Shown here: one piece after another, positions 10,927 to 20,385 of the stretch | How positions within the stretch are numbered: position 1 is the first letter of the stretch | How the letters are laid out: each line of letters begins with the position of its first letter | Source: Phlegmacium glaucopus | Lineage: Eukaryota; Basidiomycota; Agaricomycetes; Agaricales; Cortinariaceae | Length of the DNA: 26,928 nucleotides | Reading direction: 5' to 3' | Assembly: GCA_015039465.1 (NCBI GenBank) | Contig: MU130081.1 | Span: 1-26,928, forward strand | Notes under the pieces: generated by a model | What the model saw: only the letters and a program-made list of their open reading frames with translations | Database searches by the model: none | Told to the model about the DNA's origin: nothing | Position numbers and translations under genes: made by a program

Positions 10927-12530
10927 CCCTGAGGTATATACCATCTTCACTGTTGATATTTTATCCTTATTTCGACTTGATTACATACTTATTTGCCACT
11001 GTTTGGCTACCACCCTATTTCGAGTAGTAGTCAGTAATTACTGACCTTATCTCATTATTAACTGGAATTCCCTACTTTGCTAGCTTGCTGCTGCTATTAT
11101 CTAGTCTTTATAGACTGTTTACTCTCTTTAGAGTCCCCTTCTCCTCTTATATGTAGGTTGCCCTAACAGCACCTGATGACCACGACGAGGCAGGCGGGGC
11201 CAACAAGCCCAAAAATAGCAGGTGCAGTTTAAGACCACAGCCACCGGTTATGTTGGGAGCAATGTTTATCTTCCGTGGCTGACTTTTGTTGTACATTTGA
11301 CATATATATCATTCTAACACCCCAATGTACATAGTTTACCTTGCAAAGAATCAACATGTTTCTAACTCTTGATTCTAGTGCCTGGCTTGAGCAGGGGTTA
11401 CTCTGAATCCTGCGTCGTGCTATGTTTTTGACTTGAAAATGGCAAGATAACGAATGAAAAATCATGTAGCCATGCACTTCAGACAAAATCATTGACTACT
11501 AAGGATCTGACCTCTACATCGCTCATCAGGAAATTGAGCCTGGTGGGACACAGGGGACCCGTCATTCCCCCCCGCTGAACAGCAGGGAATGTAAATCCTG
11601 CTGCACTTTCTTGATGTGTAACTGGGACAAAGAACCCTGTAGCTGATTGATGCATTGCCCAACGGTACAGTAACCAGTTGGGACACTCGGGATGAATGAC
11701 AGCCCCAGCCGACCCAGCAGCATGCCGTGTCATGCTATTTTTGTGACTTGACAATGGGGAAATAGTAGGCTAACCAGCAAGTGATAGATACATTACCCGT
11801 TGACCCTGGCGGGGGCATAGGAGATGAGTCATCACTCTGGGCGAGCCAGCATAAAATTTACATCCCGGGGCATGCCATTTCTTTACTGGAGGCTGGGAAA
11901 GTCCAAGGAATAACAACCCAGACGTGCCGGGACAACAATCATCCCAGTATATACACTAAATAATAAATCCCTGCCTGCACCCGGGATAGTCTGCAGCGGG
12001 GAGAGCTGGGGTACAACTGTAACCTGTAGAGAGCCCATATGTACTCCAGTGAGGCCGCTGGCATTGATATACTCGATACAGTGTATATCTGATATGCCAT
12101 ACAAGGGCCGCTATCTGCTAGTGGGCGCACTGCGATAGTAATTGTTGATACAATGTATGTGTTTGCTAGCCCATGTTACACACTACATTGTAGCTTACCT
12201 ACCTGCATTGGGCACCCTCCAGGGTTGAATATTCCACTACCATGAGCTCATTGGACACTCTACAGGGTTTAATATTCAACTCTCATCAGCTCACTGGACA
12301 CCTTCCAGACTGGAATACTCAACTGTGATGAGCTCATTGGACATCCTCCAGGGTTGAATATTCTGTTATGATGAGCTCATTGGACACCCTCCAGGGTTTA
12401 ATATTCAACTGTCATCAGCTCATTGGACACCTTCTGGAGTTGAATACTCAACTGTGATGAGCTCATTGGACACCCTCCAGGGTTCAATATTCCACTGTCA
12501 TTAGCTTATTGGACACCCTCCAGAGTTGAA
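10927..12530 (+). repeat. 1.6-kb direct duplication, copy 2
   Basis: Copy of 8548-10151. It starts within the LTR (the first 13 LTR bases are missing and the preceding sequence is unrelated). It contains the remaining LTR to 11168 and ends in the minisatellite, which here continues without a gap. Confidence 0.9.
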
Positions 12531-12720
12531 TATTCACCTACCATGAGCTCACTGGACATCCTCCAGGGTTGAATATTCAACTACAATGAGCTCACACAGT
12601 AACCTCCGGGAGTCTAATATTGGACCACCTACTACACAGGTAAGCTGTCTGGACATTCCTGGGTCCTTTAATACTCACCGGAAAAAAGCTGAATGGACAT
12701 CCTCTGGAGTCTAGTACAAT
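12207..12720 (+). repeat. 43-bp minisatellite, copy 2 with degenerate tail
   Basis: Same 43-base unit as at 9828-10151. About nine units are recognisable to about 12609. After that the units decay (CACACAGTAACCTCCGGGAG, then GCTGAATGGACATCCTCTGG) and lose the period by 12720. Confidence 0.8.
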
Positions 12721-14193
12721 CTGCCAAAAATCCGCTTAACGGACAACCTTGGGCTTTTGTCAACTTCATTTTCCTGGACTAACTCCGTATATTTGACTGA
12801 ATGGGCTGACTATTATTCAAACTCAATATGATCCCTTAAGAGAAGAAAACCTTACCTTTCCTGGACCCAAGAAGGGAAGCAAGAGTTTTACTGAAGAGAA
12901 ACTTTTTGAGTTTACAGAAGCTCAACGACAATTTGCTTCAAGAGCAAAAGTTCCTAAGGATATAGATGAGCTTGAAATCTTAGTAAGTGCTTTTAAAACA
13001 TTAACTTGATATAGAACTGATGTTTCTTAGTTGGGTTCTCAGCTTTTAAATGGAATACGGCCTAGCGAGTCAGACTATATTTATATTTCTAGTGATATTG
13101 ATCCTGAGTGAGTTTTATTCCAACTTTTACATTGCTTTTCTGAAAATTCGTTTTAAGAGGTACTATCAGATTAAATGACAAATCTGAGAATCTCCTTGCT
13201 ATGATCATCAAAACTATGCCTATCAGTATGAAAGAGCGCCTACTTTCAAATATCAAACTCATCTTCCCAGGCGACTTGAAATATACTGATTCTTTCAAGG
13301 AAGGAATTAATAATAAATTTCCTTGTGCTTATTATACTTGGTATAATCGCTTTTCAGTCCAGGTTAGATATTTTGGACTTTTATTGTTGATTTTCCTGAT
13401 ATTTTAATTAATTTAGGCCAAGGATGAAGACAAGGCTCAACCAATCACAAAATACCAGCATTTGAACAGAATACTTGCCAATTTATTCCTAGGTCATCAA
13501 CAGAATTACGAGATGGAGGAGAGTGTTATAATCTTCTTCAAGACTGCTTTGAAGAAGTTTTTGACTGGATCGGCAACTTGGTATACAATTTCATTTTATT
13601 TTTTCAAGACTTAAAAAGAACTAAAATAAATCCCATTAGTTACATTCACTTCTTCCAAATGAATATGCCATCCTCAAGCCGAGGTCTTTACACTCCCCAC
13701 GTCTTCCTGGAGGATTCCTGGTGGATTCCTACCTATTCCGGGAGGATTCCTGGAGGATTCCAGGAGGAATTTTCTACCAGCCAATTCCCCCTGAAATTGA
13801 CATTCCTGGCTCTTCCCAGTCCAGGAGGATTCCTGGTGGATTCCTGGTACACAATGATATTGATACCAGGATTCCAAGACTTTACACTCACCCACCAGTC
13901 CGATCAGAATCTGATCGGAATCCGAGTAGTCCAAGTAAAAACATCAAAAGTCCAAGTTCAGTCCGAGTTCAGTCTGAGTTCAGTCCAAGCTGAGTCCGAG
14001 CTGAGTCCGAGTCCAAGTAAAAAATTACTTGAACTCGGACTCAACTCGGACTCAGCTCGGACTGAACTCGGACTGCATCAAGAAAAATGATTTTGACACC
14101 TTTAGTGCATCCTGGTGCATTGACCATCTGGATTAAATCACATCAGGAGGCCCTGGGAGTCCCTTAGAATTTATGTAGAATTTATGAAATTTC

Positions 14194-14516
14194 CAGTACT
14201 TTGCTGTCCCCCACCAGATCTGATCAGATCTGATCAGAATTGTTATATCTGACCAGATCTGCTCAGATTCTGAGTGGATCCAAGTGGATCTGAGAAAATA
14301 GAGACCTACTAGCTACTTCTCTTAAGGTTTGGTTAAGGTTTGTTAAGGTTTGGTTAAGGTTTGGTTAAGGTTTGAGTTAAGGTTTGAGTTAAGGTTTGGT
14401 TAGGGTTTTATTAAGGTTAGGGAGGTATATCATTTCCATTCTGCTCAGATCTGCTCAGAATGCCTGCCAAATCTGCTCAGATCTGATCTGATCTGGTGGA
14501 TCACAGCAAAGACCTT
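14194..14516. mobile_element. Element C: 323-bp foldback element with CAGATCTG arms and telomere-like core, nested in B
   Basis: Ends are CAGTA+CTTTGCTGT (left) and AAGGT+CTTTGCTGT (right, complement), followed on both sides by CCACCAGATC and CAGATCTGATC units. The centre (about 14327-14432) is a series of TTAAGGTTTGG-like units grading into TTAGGG. The candidate flanking duplication is GAAATTTC/GAATTTTC (7 of 8 match). Confidence 0.7.
14327..14432 (+). repeat. Degenerate telomere-like TTAAGG/TTAGGG series
   Basis: About nine units of the type GGTTAAGGTTTG or GAGTTAAGGTTT, ending in TTAGGGTTTTATTAAGGTTA. It forms the core of element C and parallels the CCCTAA core at 5752-5832. Confidence 0.75.
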
Positions 14517-15452
14517 GAATTTTCATATAGAATGTTTAACCGCCGCGTCCAGGAAAGTATTTTGCAATTTTCTCAATAAGGAGAGCTGCTATTAATAGAA
14601 TTTAAACATATTCAGGGTCCTAAAACAATTCTCTACCATCTTTAAAAAACTTCCTTTTTTGGAATCTTATGTAATCTACTCTGACCCACCATATGCTTGA
14701 AATCATGCTTATCTGTGATCATGTGACCAATAGTCTGTGTGGGAAGAGGACAAACATGGGTACAAACAAGTAGTCTAAGCAATTTACTTGGACTGAGTCT
14801 GAGTAAGTCCGATCAGAATCCGATCGGAATCCGATGAAACACAGTCCGATCAGATTCCGAGTAAGTCCGAGCAATTTACTCGGACTGAACTCGGACTGGG
14901 CTTGGACTCAAAACTTGAAAATGGCTGGTGCTCCAGCCAAATTTGAGTCCGATCGGACTGCTTGGAATCCGATCAGAATCCGATCGGATTACTCGGAGTC
15001 CGATCAGAATTAGTGGCTTAGTGTAAAGACCTCCAGGATTCCCGGAATTCCTTAGGAATCCCCAACACAGAATCCACCCAGAATCCACCCGCAATCCTGG
15101 GAATTCCACAACTCTTACTTTTAAATATTATTCAAAATTAAAATAATCATATATAAGTCAATAGTAAGTTAAATATACATAAGTCAACTGTAATTCATAT
15201 ATAAAGGGTGGCAATACCTTGCCGCCATTCAAATTTTGAATTTTGTTCAGGCCACGAGGTATGGTCACGTGACCACACGTGACTGCATGTGACACATCTA
15301 AACAGCACTTCGTTTACAACCACAACCATCACTACAACCATCACCTGTCACCTGTCCGTCACCACAACCACCACCACCGTCACCGACTCTCAACCACGAC
15401 GAGGACGACTAACAACGACGAGGACGACCAATGACGACGATGAAGACCCAAC

Positions 15453-15690
15453 TGTAAGATGGTAGACAGCTACGGGCTCAGAATAATAGATAATGGGGGG
15501 GAAGATTGATGATGTTCTCTAAGATATCTACAGTATTTATACTAATCTAAACAATGCGAGAGCCACATAACTAAAGAGGGCCACCAAAAGGGATACTAAA
15601 TCGAGACATGTAAGATAGTCCCTTGTGACATAAGTCACGTGACATGATGTCCATTTGTAATCCATGTGCGAAGATTCTCCATTCCTTACA
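15453..15690 (-). repeat. 3' LTR of the gag-only retrotransposon
   Basis: 238 bp. It differs from the other LTR by three transitions and one 4-bp indel (ACAT unit present once here, twice in the other). All three transitions are at CpG in one copy versus TpG/CpA in the other. The low divergence, roughly 1.3% substitutions, indicates a recent insertion. Confidence 0.9.
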
Positions 15691-15700
15691 CCTCCCCCTC
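15691..15700 (-). promoter_or_regulatory. Polypurine tract
   Basis: On the minus strand GAGGGGGAGG directly precedes the 3' LTR, the position of the plus-strand priming site in LTR retrotransposons. It fixes the element's orientation. Confidence 0.7.
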
Positions 15701-16080
15701 ACTTTGAATATCAACCATCCTTGGTTGACTCGTACGGCGAGAATAATACCAATAATGGCTTGGATCCACATACCAATGTCGACATGGAATTTGTGGGTGA
15801 GTTCTAATCTTTGTGGTTTTGTTGCTTCTAACTCGTTTTTGTTGATGATTTCAGTGATCAAAATAGCTCTTCAGGACCTTCAATAATATGGGATCGTGCA
15901 GGGCAAGGCGTATTTGTTCCGTGTTAAGACTCCACCAAGTTCAGCAAGTCGATCTGCACTGTTTTGAGATCGTGCGGCCACCACTTGTAAAACTCCTCTG
16001 CTCCCCGATCTACAATTTTGATTTTGCCCGATTTTCAGATGCACTCCCTTCCACCACGATATCTCCAATACAACTCAGAC
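15701..16080 (-). other. 3' internal region of LTR element, no pol
   Basis: Between the gag-like frame and the polypurine tract. Two short minus-strand frames (16068-15880 and 15861-15571) are present. The second has a hydrophobic stretch (MWIQAIIGIILAV) but runs into the LTR. No polymerase or integrase motifs were seen. Confidence 0.4.
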
Positions 16081-16629
16081 TCACACTTGTTGAACAACAA
16101 ACATGCTCACGTACATCCCAACCACAATCTCTCTATCTTCAAACTCCCGCCTTTCGACATCTTCCATCATTTTCTCATTGTTCGCAATCACCAAATCTCT
16201 ATCTTGGTCTTCATATTTTTCCATTCTCTGATCGTCGTGTAAGTCTTCACGTATGTTTGCAAACTCAAACTCTTCTTCTGACGACTCTTTTTCTTGCTGT
16301 TGTTCTGATTCTAGATCTTCTGTTTTGTATGTCAGCACTACAATCTCCATTGAATCATCAGTTGCAGTTACCGTCATCGTATTGATCATTGGACTGTTAC
16401 AGGTGCGTGTACCTTCATCCATCTGTTCACGTGAGACTTTGCTGATTCCGAGTGTGTCCTGGTCCATGTATCCAGGTTCTTTATCATCAAGACTCCGTAG
16501 GACACGCTGTTGGTCTGCTGGGCTCCCCTTCCATCTCTCACTTGCCTCCCCTACCCCCTCCGTTTTCTCGCATCCAACTGCATTATCCAACTCCATGTAT
16601 TCACATCCCAACTCATCACCACCGACATC
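16081..16629 (-). CDS. In-frame open extension of the gag-like frame beyond a TAG
   Basis: After the TAG at 16632-16630 the same frame stays open for about 182 codons (starting DVGGDELGCEYMELD) to 16081. It is glutamate-rich (for example QQQEKESSEEEFEFANI), like the upstream part. The TAG could be a mutated CAG, a readthrough site or the true end. Composition similar to the upstream region argues that it was once one protein of about 604 codons. No known domain is recognised. Confidence 0.45.
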   Translation of the reverse strand, partial: DVGGDELGCEYMELDNAVGCEKTEGVGEASERWKGSPADQQRVLRSLDDKEPGYMDQDTLGISKVSREQMDEGTRTCNSPMINTMTVTATDDSMEIVVLTYKTEDLESEQQQEKESSEEEFEFANIREDLHDDQRMEKYEDQDRDLVIANNEKMMEDVERREFEDREIVVGMYVSMFVVQQV

Positions 16630-17895
16630 CTAGGCTTCCACCTGTGAAAACTCGACCGGTTCCTCGCATTCCACCATCTGCTTCAATTTTTCTTCCAACT
16701 CTTCAACTCCACCTTCCCCAAACTTGACTCTCCTGCCATCCAATCTTGTTACTGCTATATGAACATCAAATTCAGCCATGGGACACGTATCTAACATGAG
16801 ACGTTGACTTCCTCGGGCGCACATGGTAAGGTCTTGTGTTGTTTGTGTATCTTCATGTGCTAATTTGTTATCCCTAGCCATTTCGAACCGTCCATGATGC
16901 GTGTCTCCTGCATGCATATATTTCTCATCATCTTCGGCTTGCATCATAAGGTTTTCGTCGTTGTCCATAGCCATTCGAGTGTTTGAATCATCCACGTGTG
17001 CCACTTTGTTATTGAGATATGAAGGTTGAACAGTTCTGGTGAATTCGTCGAGTGCCGGTGGCCTGGGCATGGCATTCGTGGCAGGTGTAAGTACCTCATC
17101 AGTTCCCTCTTTGCGTTCCTTTTCCTCTAATTCCATCCTTAGGCCCTCATTCTCTCTCATCCTCATCCATTCCCAATCCGATTCATCACCTGACCCATCA
17201 CTGGAGTTGTCGCTGGATTCATCACTGGTCTCGTCGCTGGACTTGTTGCTGGGCTTGTCGCTTGATTCATCGCTCGACTCATCACTGGATTCACTGTTGG
17301 ACTTGAACTTCCTCAGAACTGGTGCCGGCGGAAGGCTTGGGGAAGGTAATGTTGTGATTGGTTGTATCCCGTTCCAGCCTGCTGGTAGTGGGAGGTACTT
17401 TGTGACACTTGGGGCTATGCGTTGGAGCTCAGCAAACGTGGATGCATACGAGTCGTCTGAGACTGGGAGTAATGGCAACTGCATCGCCAGTTCTCCTACC
17501 TTGTCTATGGTCCCTCGTCGCTCCTCCCACTCTGCACCTTCCTCGCTTGATGAGACTTCCGAATCTGAATCTGAATCCTCATCACTCGTTTCAATTCTTC
17601 TCGACTTCCTTCTCTTCTTCAACTCTCTCTTGCTTTTGTGGTATGTTTTCATTATTTTCTTCTTCAACAACTTGTAACTCTCATCATAACCTTCTAGCTT
17701 TTTCCAGGCAGTCTTCGTCTTCCTGTCCACATACTTCACAACTATCTTCGACATCTCCCTCAACATCAGCTCATATTTCCATGCCACTTCTTCGAAATCC
17801 TCAAGAAACTCTTCAAGTTCATCTGGATAATCCGAATCATAGTCCGGTGCGCATCTAGACCCTGGGTCTGGCATAGCCTTGGTTCCTCTGGCCAT
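16630..17895 (-). CDS. Gag-like protein of a Ty3/Gypsy-type non-autonomous element
   Basis: 421 residues from ATG at 17895 to TAG at 16630. Residues 1-75 resemble the Gag N-terminal part of basidiomycete Ty3/Gypsy elements: PGSR, an acidic DELEEFLEDFEEVA helix, then KIVVKYVDRKTKTAWKKL, resembling the usual KYIVRY-type motif. A lysine/arginine-rich stretch (HKSKRELKKRRKSRR) and an acidic serine region follow. Around residue 200 there is a run of SSDE-type repeats (also SSDNSSDG). No CCHC zinc knuckle is visible. The leader between the 5' LTR and this start is interrupted by A' (18257-19916). The stop is in frame with a further open stretch (see 16081-16629). Assignment rests on the N-terminal pattern and the position between LTRs. 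Confidence 0.65.
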   Translation of the reverse strand: MARGTKAMPDPGSRCAPDYDSDYPDELEEFLEDFEEVAWKYELMLREMSKIVVKYVDRKTKTAWKKLEGYDESYKLLKKKIMKTYHKSKRELKKRRKSRRIETSDEDSDSDSEVSSSEEGAEWEERRGTIDKVGELAMQLPLLPVSDDSYASTFAELQRIAPSVTKYLPLPAGWNGIQPITTLPSPSLPPAPVLRKFKSNSESSDESSDESSDKPSNKSSDETSDESSDNSSDGSGDESDWEWMRMRENEGLRMELEEKERKEGTDEVLTPATNAMPRPPALDEFTRTVQPSYLNNKVAHVDDSNTRMAMDNDENLMMQAEDDEKYMHAGDTHHGRFEMARDNKLAHEDTQTTQDLTMCARGSQRLMLDTCPMAEFDVHIAVTRLDGRRVKFGEGGVEELEEKLKQMVECEEPVEFSQVEA

Positions 17896-18256
17896 TGTAA
17901 GTCTTTTCTTGTCTCCTTTTCTTATTTTCGGTTATACTGATGTTTCTGTTACTTTCTCCTTTCCGTAGGCTTTCGCGTTCGTCTCGTTGTCCTCTCTGGG
18001 ATGCCTAAAGACCCTAGCTGCTTTCTTGGATAAGGTATGGTTCTAGTTTCTTGTGCTCGGCGCTCTTGCTCGCTTTCAGTGCTCTTGTGTTTGCCAATCT
18101 CACTTTCGGTGATTTCGCTCTCAATTTTCTTGCTCTTGGTGCTCTCACTTCGGTACTCTCGTGTCTGGTATTCTCACTTTCGGTGCTCCCATTTTTGGTG
18201 CTCTTGTTTTGGATGCTCTCACTCTGAGTGTTCTCACTGATGGGGTGGCATAGGGT
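17896..18256 (-). other. 5' leader of the LTR element
   Basis: Minus-strand leader between the nested A' and the gag-like ATG. It contains imperfect short repeats of the form GAGAGCACCAAAAGTGAGAA over about 18050-18240. The 87-residue open frame over it (18277-18014) starts inside the inserted element and is unlikely to be a gene. Confidence 0.5.
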
Positions 18257-19916
18257 CAACACTTTACACTCCCCCACGTCTTCCTCCAGGAATCCGCGCG
18301 GACTGCCCGGAATCCTGGAGGAATCCTCCAGGAATCCAGGAATTCCTGATAAATGAGAATATTCCTCACGGATTCCAGGTGGATTCCTGGGATTCCTAGT
18401 TAATTCCTGGTGGATTCCTAGTTAATTCCTGGGGGATTCCTGGTATTCCTGGTATTCCTGGTATTCCTAGTATTCCTGGTGGATTCCTGGAATTATTATT
18501 TCTACACCACTATTTCAATCAAATTTCCTTAGAGTTTTCTTGTAATATATTAATTTCTTTAATTTAATACTACCCCTGGTAAGGGGGTAGCTATATCATC
18601 ATTCATCATTAATTATACATTTTGTAATCTAATAAACTAAATATATATATATATATATTTAAAAAAACGGGCATAGTTTGACATAGATCATGGTTAAAAA
18701 GTAAAATATTTACAAAAAAACCCTCCCACTAGGGGAGGGTAGCGGACGTTCGATAAAAAATTAACAAAAAAACCCCCTCTGGAGAGGGGGTAGCCATCTT
18801 CGTCATCGTTCGGCGTCGTCATCGTTGTCGTCGTTGTCGTCGTCATCGTTGTCGTCGTCATCGTCGTTGTCGTTGTCGTTGTCGTTCGGTGTCCGTTGAA
18901 ATAAAACAAACCCCCCCAGACGTGGGGGGGTAACCGTCGTCGTTCGAACCGTAACTAAGGGAAACCCCCCCGGTGGAGGGGGGTGACGAGGTGCCGGCTG
19001 TCGAGGTGCTGGCGGTGTATGTCGAGGTGCATGCGGTGTGTCGTGGTGACGGTGGTGTATCGTGGAGGATGGTGGTGGATGGGCTGGTCATCGTGGTCGT
19101 ACGCTGCTGGTAGTCGTTAGTGTATCGAAATTAAACTAAAAAATAAAAAACAAAAAACAAAAAACCCCCTGGTTAGGGGGTAGTTGTCGTCACCGTTGTT
19201 GGTCCTCGTCCTCGTCGTCGTCGTCGTCAACCATCGTCGTCGTCATCCACCGTCGTCGTCATCCATCGTCGTCGTCATCGTCCATCGTCGTCGTCGTCGT
19301 CGTTTGTCGTCGTTTGTCGTCGTTGTCGTGTATTCGTGGTTCTGGGGTGGTGGCGGCGGTTGTGATGGTTGTGAAATGACAGTGTATTACTAACCGTTTG
19401 TTGATTTCTGAAATGTGCGTCACGTGAGGTCACGTGATCACACCTTGCGGTCTGAACAAAATTCGGAATTCGAATGGCGGCCAGGGATTGCCACCACACA
19501 TATACAAATTACAGTTAACTTATATACATTTAAATTACTATTGACTTATATGTGGTTCTTTTAATTTTGAATAATATTTAAAAGTAAGAGTTGATGGAAT
19601 TCCCAGGATTCCGGGTGGATTCTGGGTGGATCCCAGGATTCCAGGTGGATTCCGGGTGGATTCTGTGTTGGGGATTCCTAAGGAATTCCGGGAATCCTGG
19701 TATCAATTTCATTGTGTACCAGGAATCCTCCTGGAATCCTCCTGGACTGGGAAGAGCCAGGAATGTCAATTTCAGGGGGAATTGGCTGGTAGAAAATTCC
19801 TCCTGGAATCCTGGTATTCCTACCAGGAATGGTAGGAATCCTCCAGGAATCCTCCCGGAATAGGTAGGAATCCACCAGGAATCCTCCAGGAAGACGTGGG
19901 GGAGTGTAAAGACCTC
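18257..19916. mobile_element. Element A': 1660-bp relative of A, inverted, nested in the LTR element
   Basis: Ends are CAACA+CTTTACACTCCCC (left) and GAGGT+CTTTACACTCCCC (right, complement). A perfect 8-bp duplication CATAGGGT flanks it (18249-18256, 19917-19924). The right arm (19590-19916) is the reverse complement of 13681-13874 plus 15042-15110 of element A, and the adjacent AT-rich/CACGTG part (19390-19590) matches 15110-15300 inverted. It carries six C-run/G-run hairpins (18570-19180) in TCG-rich trinucleotide sequence. No coding sequence is credible; the long Val/Arg/Thr frames reflect the trinucleotide repeats. Confidence 0.85.
18570..19180 (-). repeat. Array of six C-run/G-run hairpins in element A'
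   Basis: Hairpins at 18570-18590, 18721-18739, 18773-18790, 18911-18930, 18965-18983 and 19165-19180 have stems of 5-7 C/G and loops of 4-6. On the minus strand each reads TAG or TA-like bases, C-run, loop, G-run, then usually a T-rich stretch. The loops differ (TGGTAA, ACTAG, TGGA, AGACGT, GGTGGA, GGTT). Spacers are mainly TCG/TCA trinucleotides. Confidence 0.8.
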
Positions 19917-20017
19917 CATAGGGTGTATGAGGTGTATATGGTTGAGGTGACCCCAATGTCTTGGGATCCCTTGACTGGGTTCGTGATGGTGGTGGGCTGG
20001 TGTTACAAGTTCAACGA

Positions 20018-20030
20018 GGGGTGGGCTCCA
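20018..20030 (-). promoter_or_regulatory. Candidate tRNA primer-binding site
   Basis: On the minus strand TGGAGCCCACCCC starts two bases after the end of the 5' LTR, beginning with the TGG expected opposite a tRNA CCA end. The tRNA is not identified. Confidence 0.5.
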
Positions 20031-20032
20031 GA

Positions 20033-20274
20033 TGTAAGATGGTAGACAGCTACAGGCTCAGAATAATAGATAATGGGGGGGAAGATTGATGATGTTCTCT
20101 AAGATATCTACAGTATTTATACTAATCTAAACAATGCGAGAGCCACATACATAACTAAAGAGGGCCACCAAAAGGGATACTAAATCGAGACATGTAAGAT
20201 AGTCCCTTGTGACATAAGTCATGTGACATGATGTCCATTTGTAATCCGTGTGCGAAGATTCTCCATTCCTTACA
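20033..20274 (-). repeat. 5' LTR of the gag-only retrotransposon
   Basis: 242 bp, TGTAAG...CTTACA. It is the partner of 15453-15690. A GTCACGTGAC palindrome present in the other LTR is changed to GTCATGTGAC here. Confidence 0.9.
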
Positions 20275-20385
20275 CAACGACCCACAACAATGGACAACAA
20301 CAACAACAACAATGGACAACAACAACAACAACAACAACAACAATGTCGACAGTGACGACGACAATGACGGTGACAATGATGGCTA

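Larger units (their letters stand above)
13875..15033. mobile_element. Element B: 1159-bp foldback element with TCCGATCAG/ACTCGGA arms, nested in A
   Basis: Ends are CAAGA+CTTTACACT (left) and GAGGT+CTTTACACT (right, complement). The flanking duplication is CAGGATTC (13867-13874 and 15034-15041); the shared string is 10 bases, so its exact edge is ambiguous. It interrupts an arm of A at a site that is continuous in the related copy A' (near 19690). The arms are short palindromic units such as TCCGATCAGAATCCGATCGG and GAACTCGGACTCAACTCGGA, at 13895-14080 and 14795-15010. No coding capacity was seen. Confidence 0.82.
15453..20274 (-). mobile_element. Gag-only LTR retrotransposon (TR-GAG-like), 4822 bp including a nested element
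   Basis: Two LTRs (15453-15690 and 20033-20274) in direct orientation start TGTAAG and end CTTACA, with a 4-bp CAAC duplication (15449-15452, 20275-20278). On the minus strand, a primer-binding-site-like TGGAGCCCACCCC begins two bases after the 5' LTR, and a purine tract GAGGGGGAGG abuts the 3' LTR. The only sizeable coding region is gag-like (17895-16081). No protease, reverse transcriptase or integrase motif was seen. Without the nested A' copy the element is about 3.15 kb. It would need enzymes from an autonomous relative. It sits inside the trinucleotide-rich part of element A. Confidence 0.85.

Noticed and set aside
17039..17677. 212-codon plus-strand open frame
   Set aside because: Shadow of the Ser/Glu/Asp-rich gag-like gene on the other strand.
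18694..19499. Open frames of Thr, Val, Arg or Ser runs
   Set aside because: They are direct translations of GTC/TCG trinucleotide repeats and G-runs, open in several frames on both strands.
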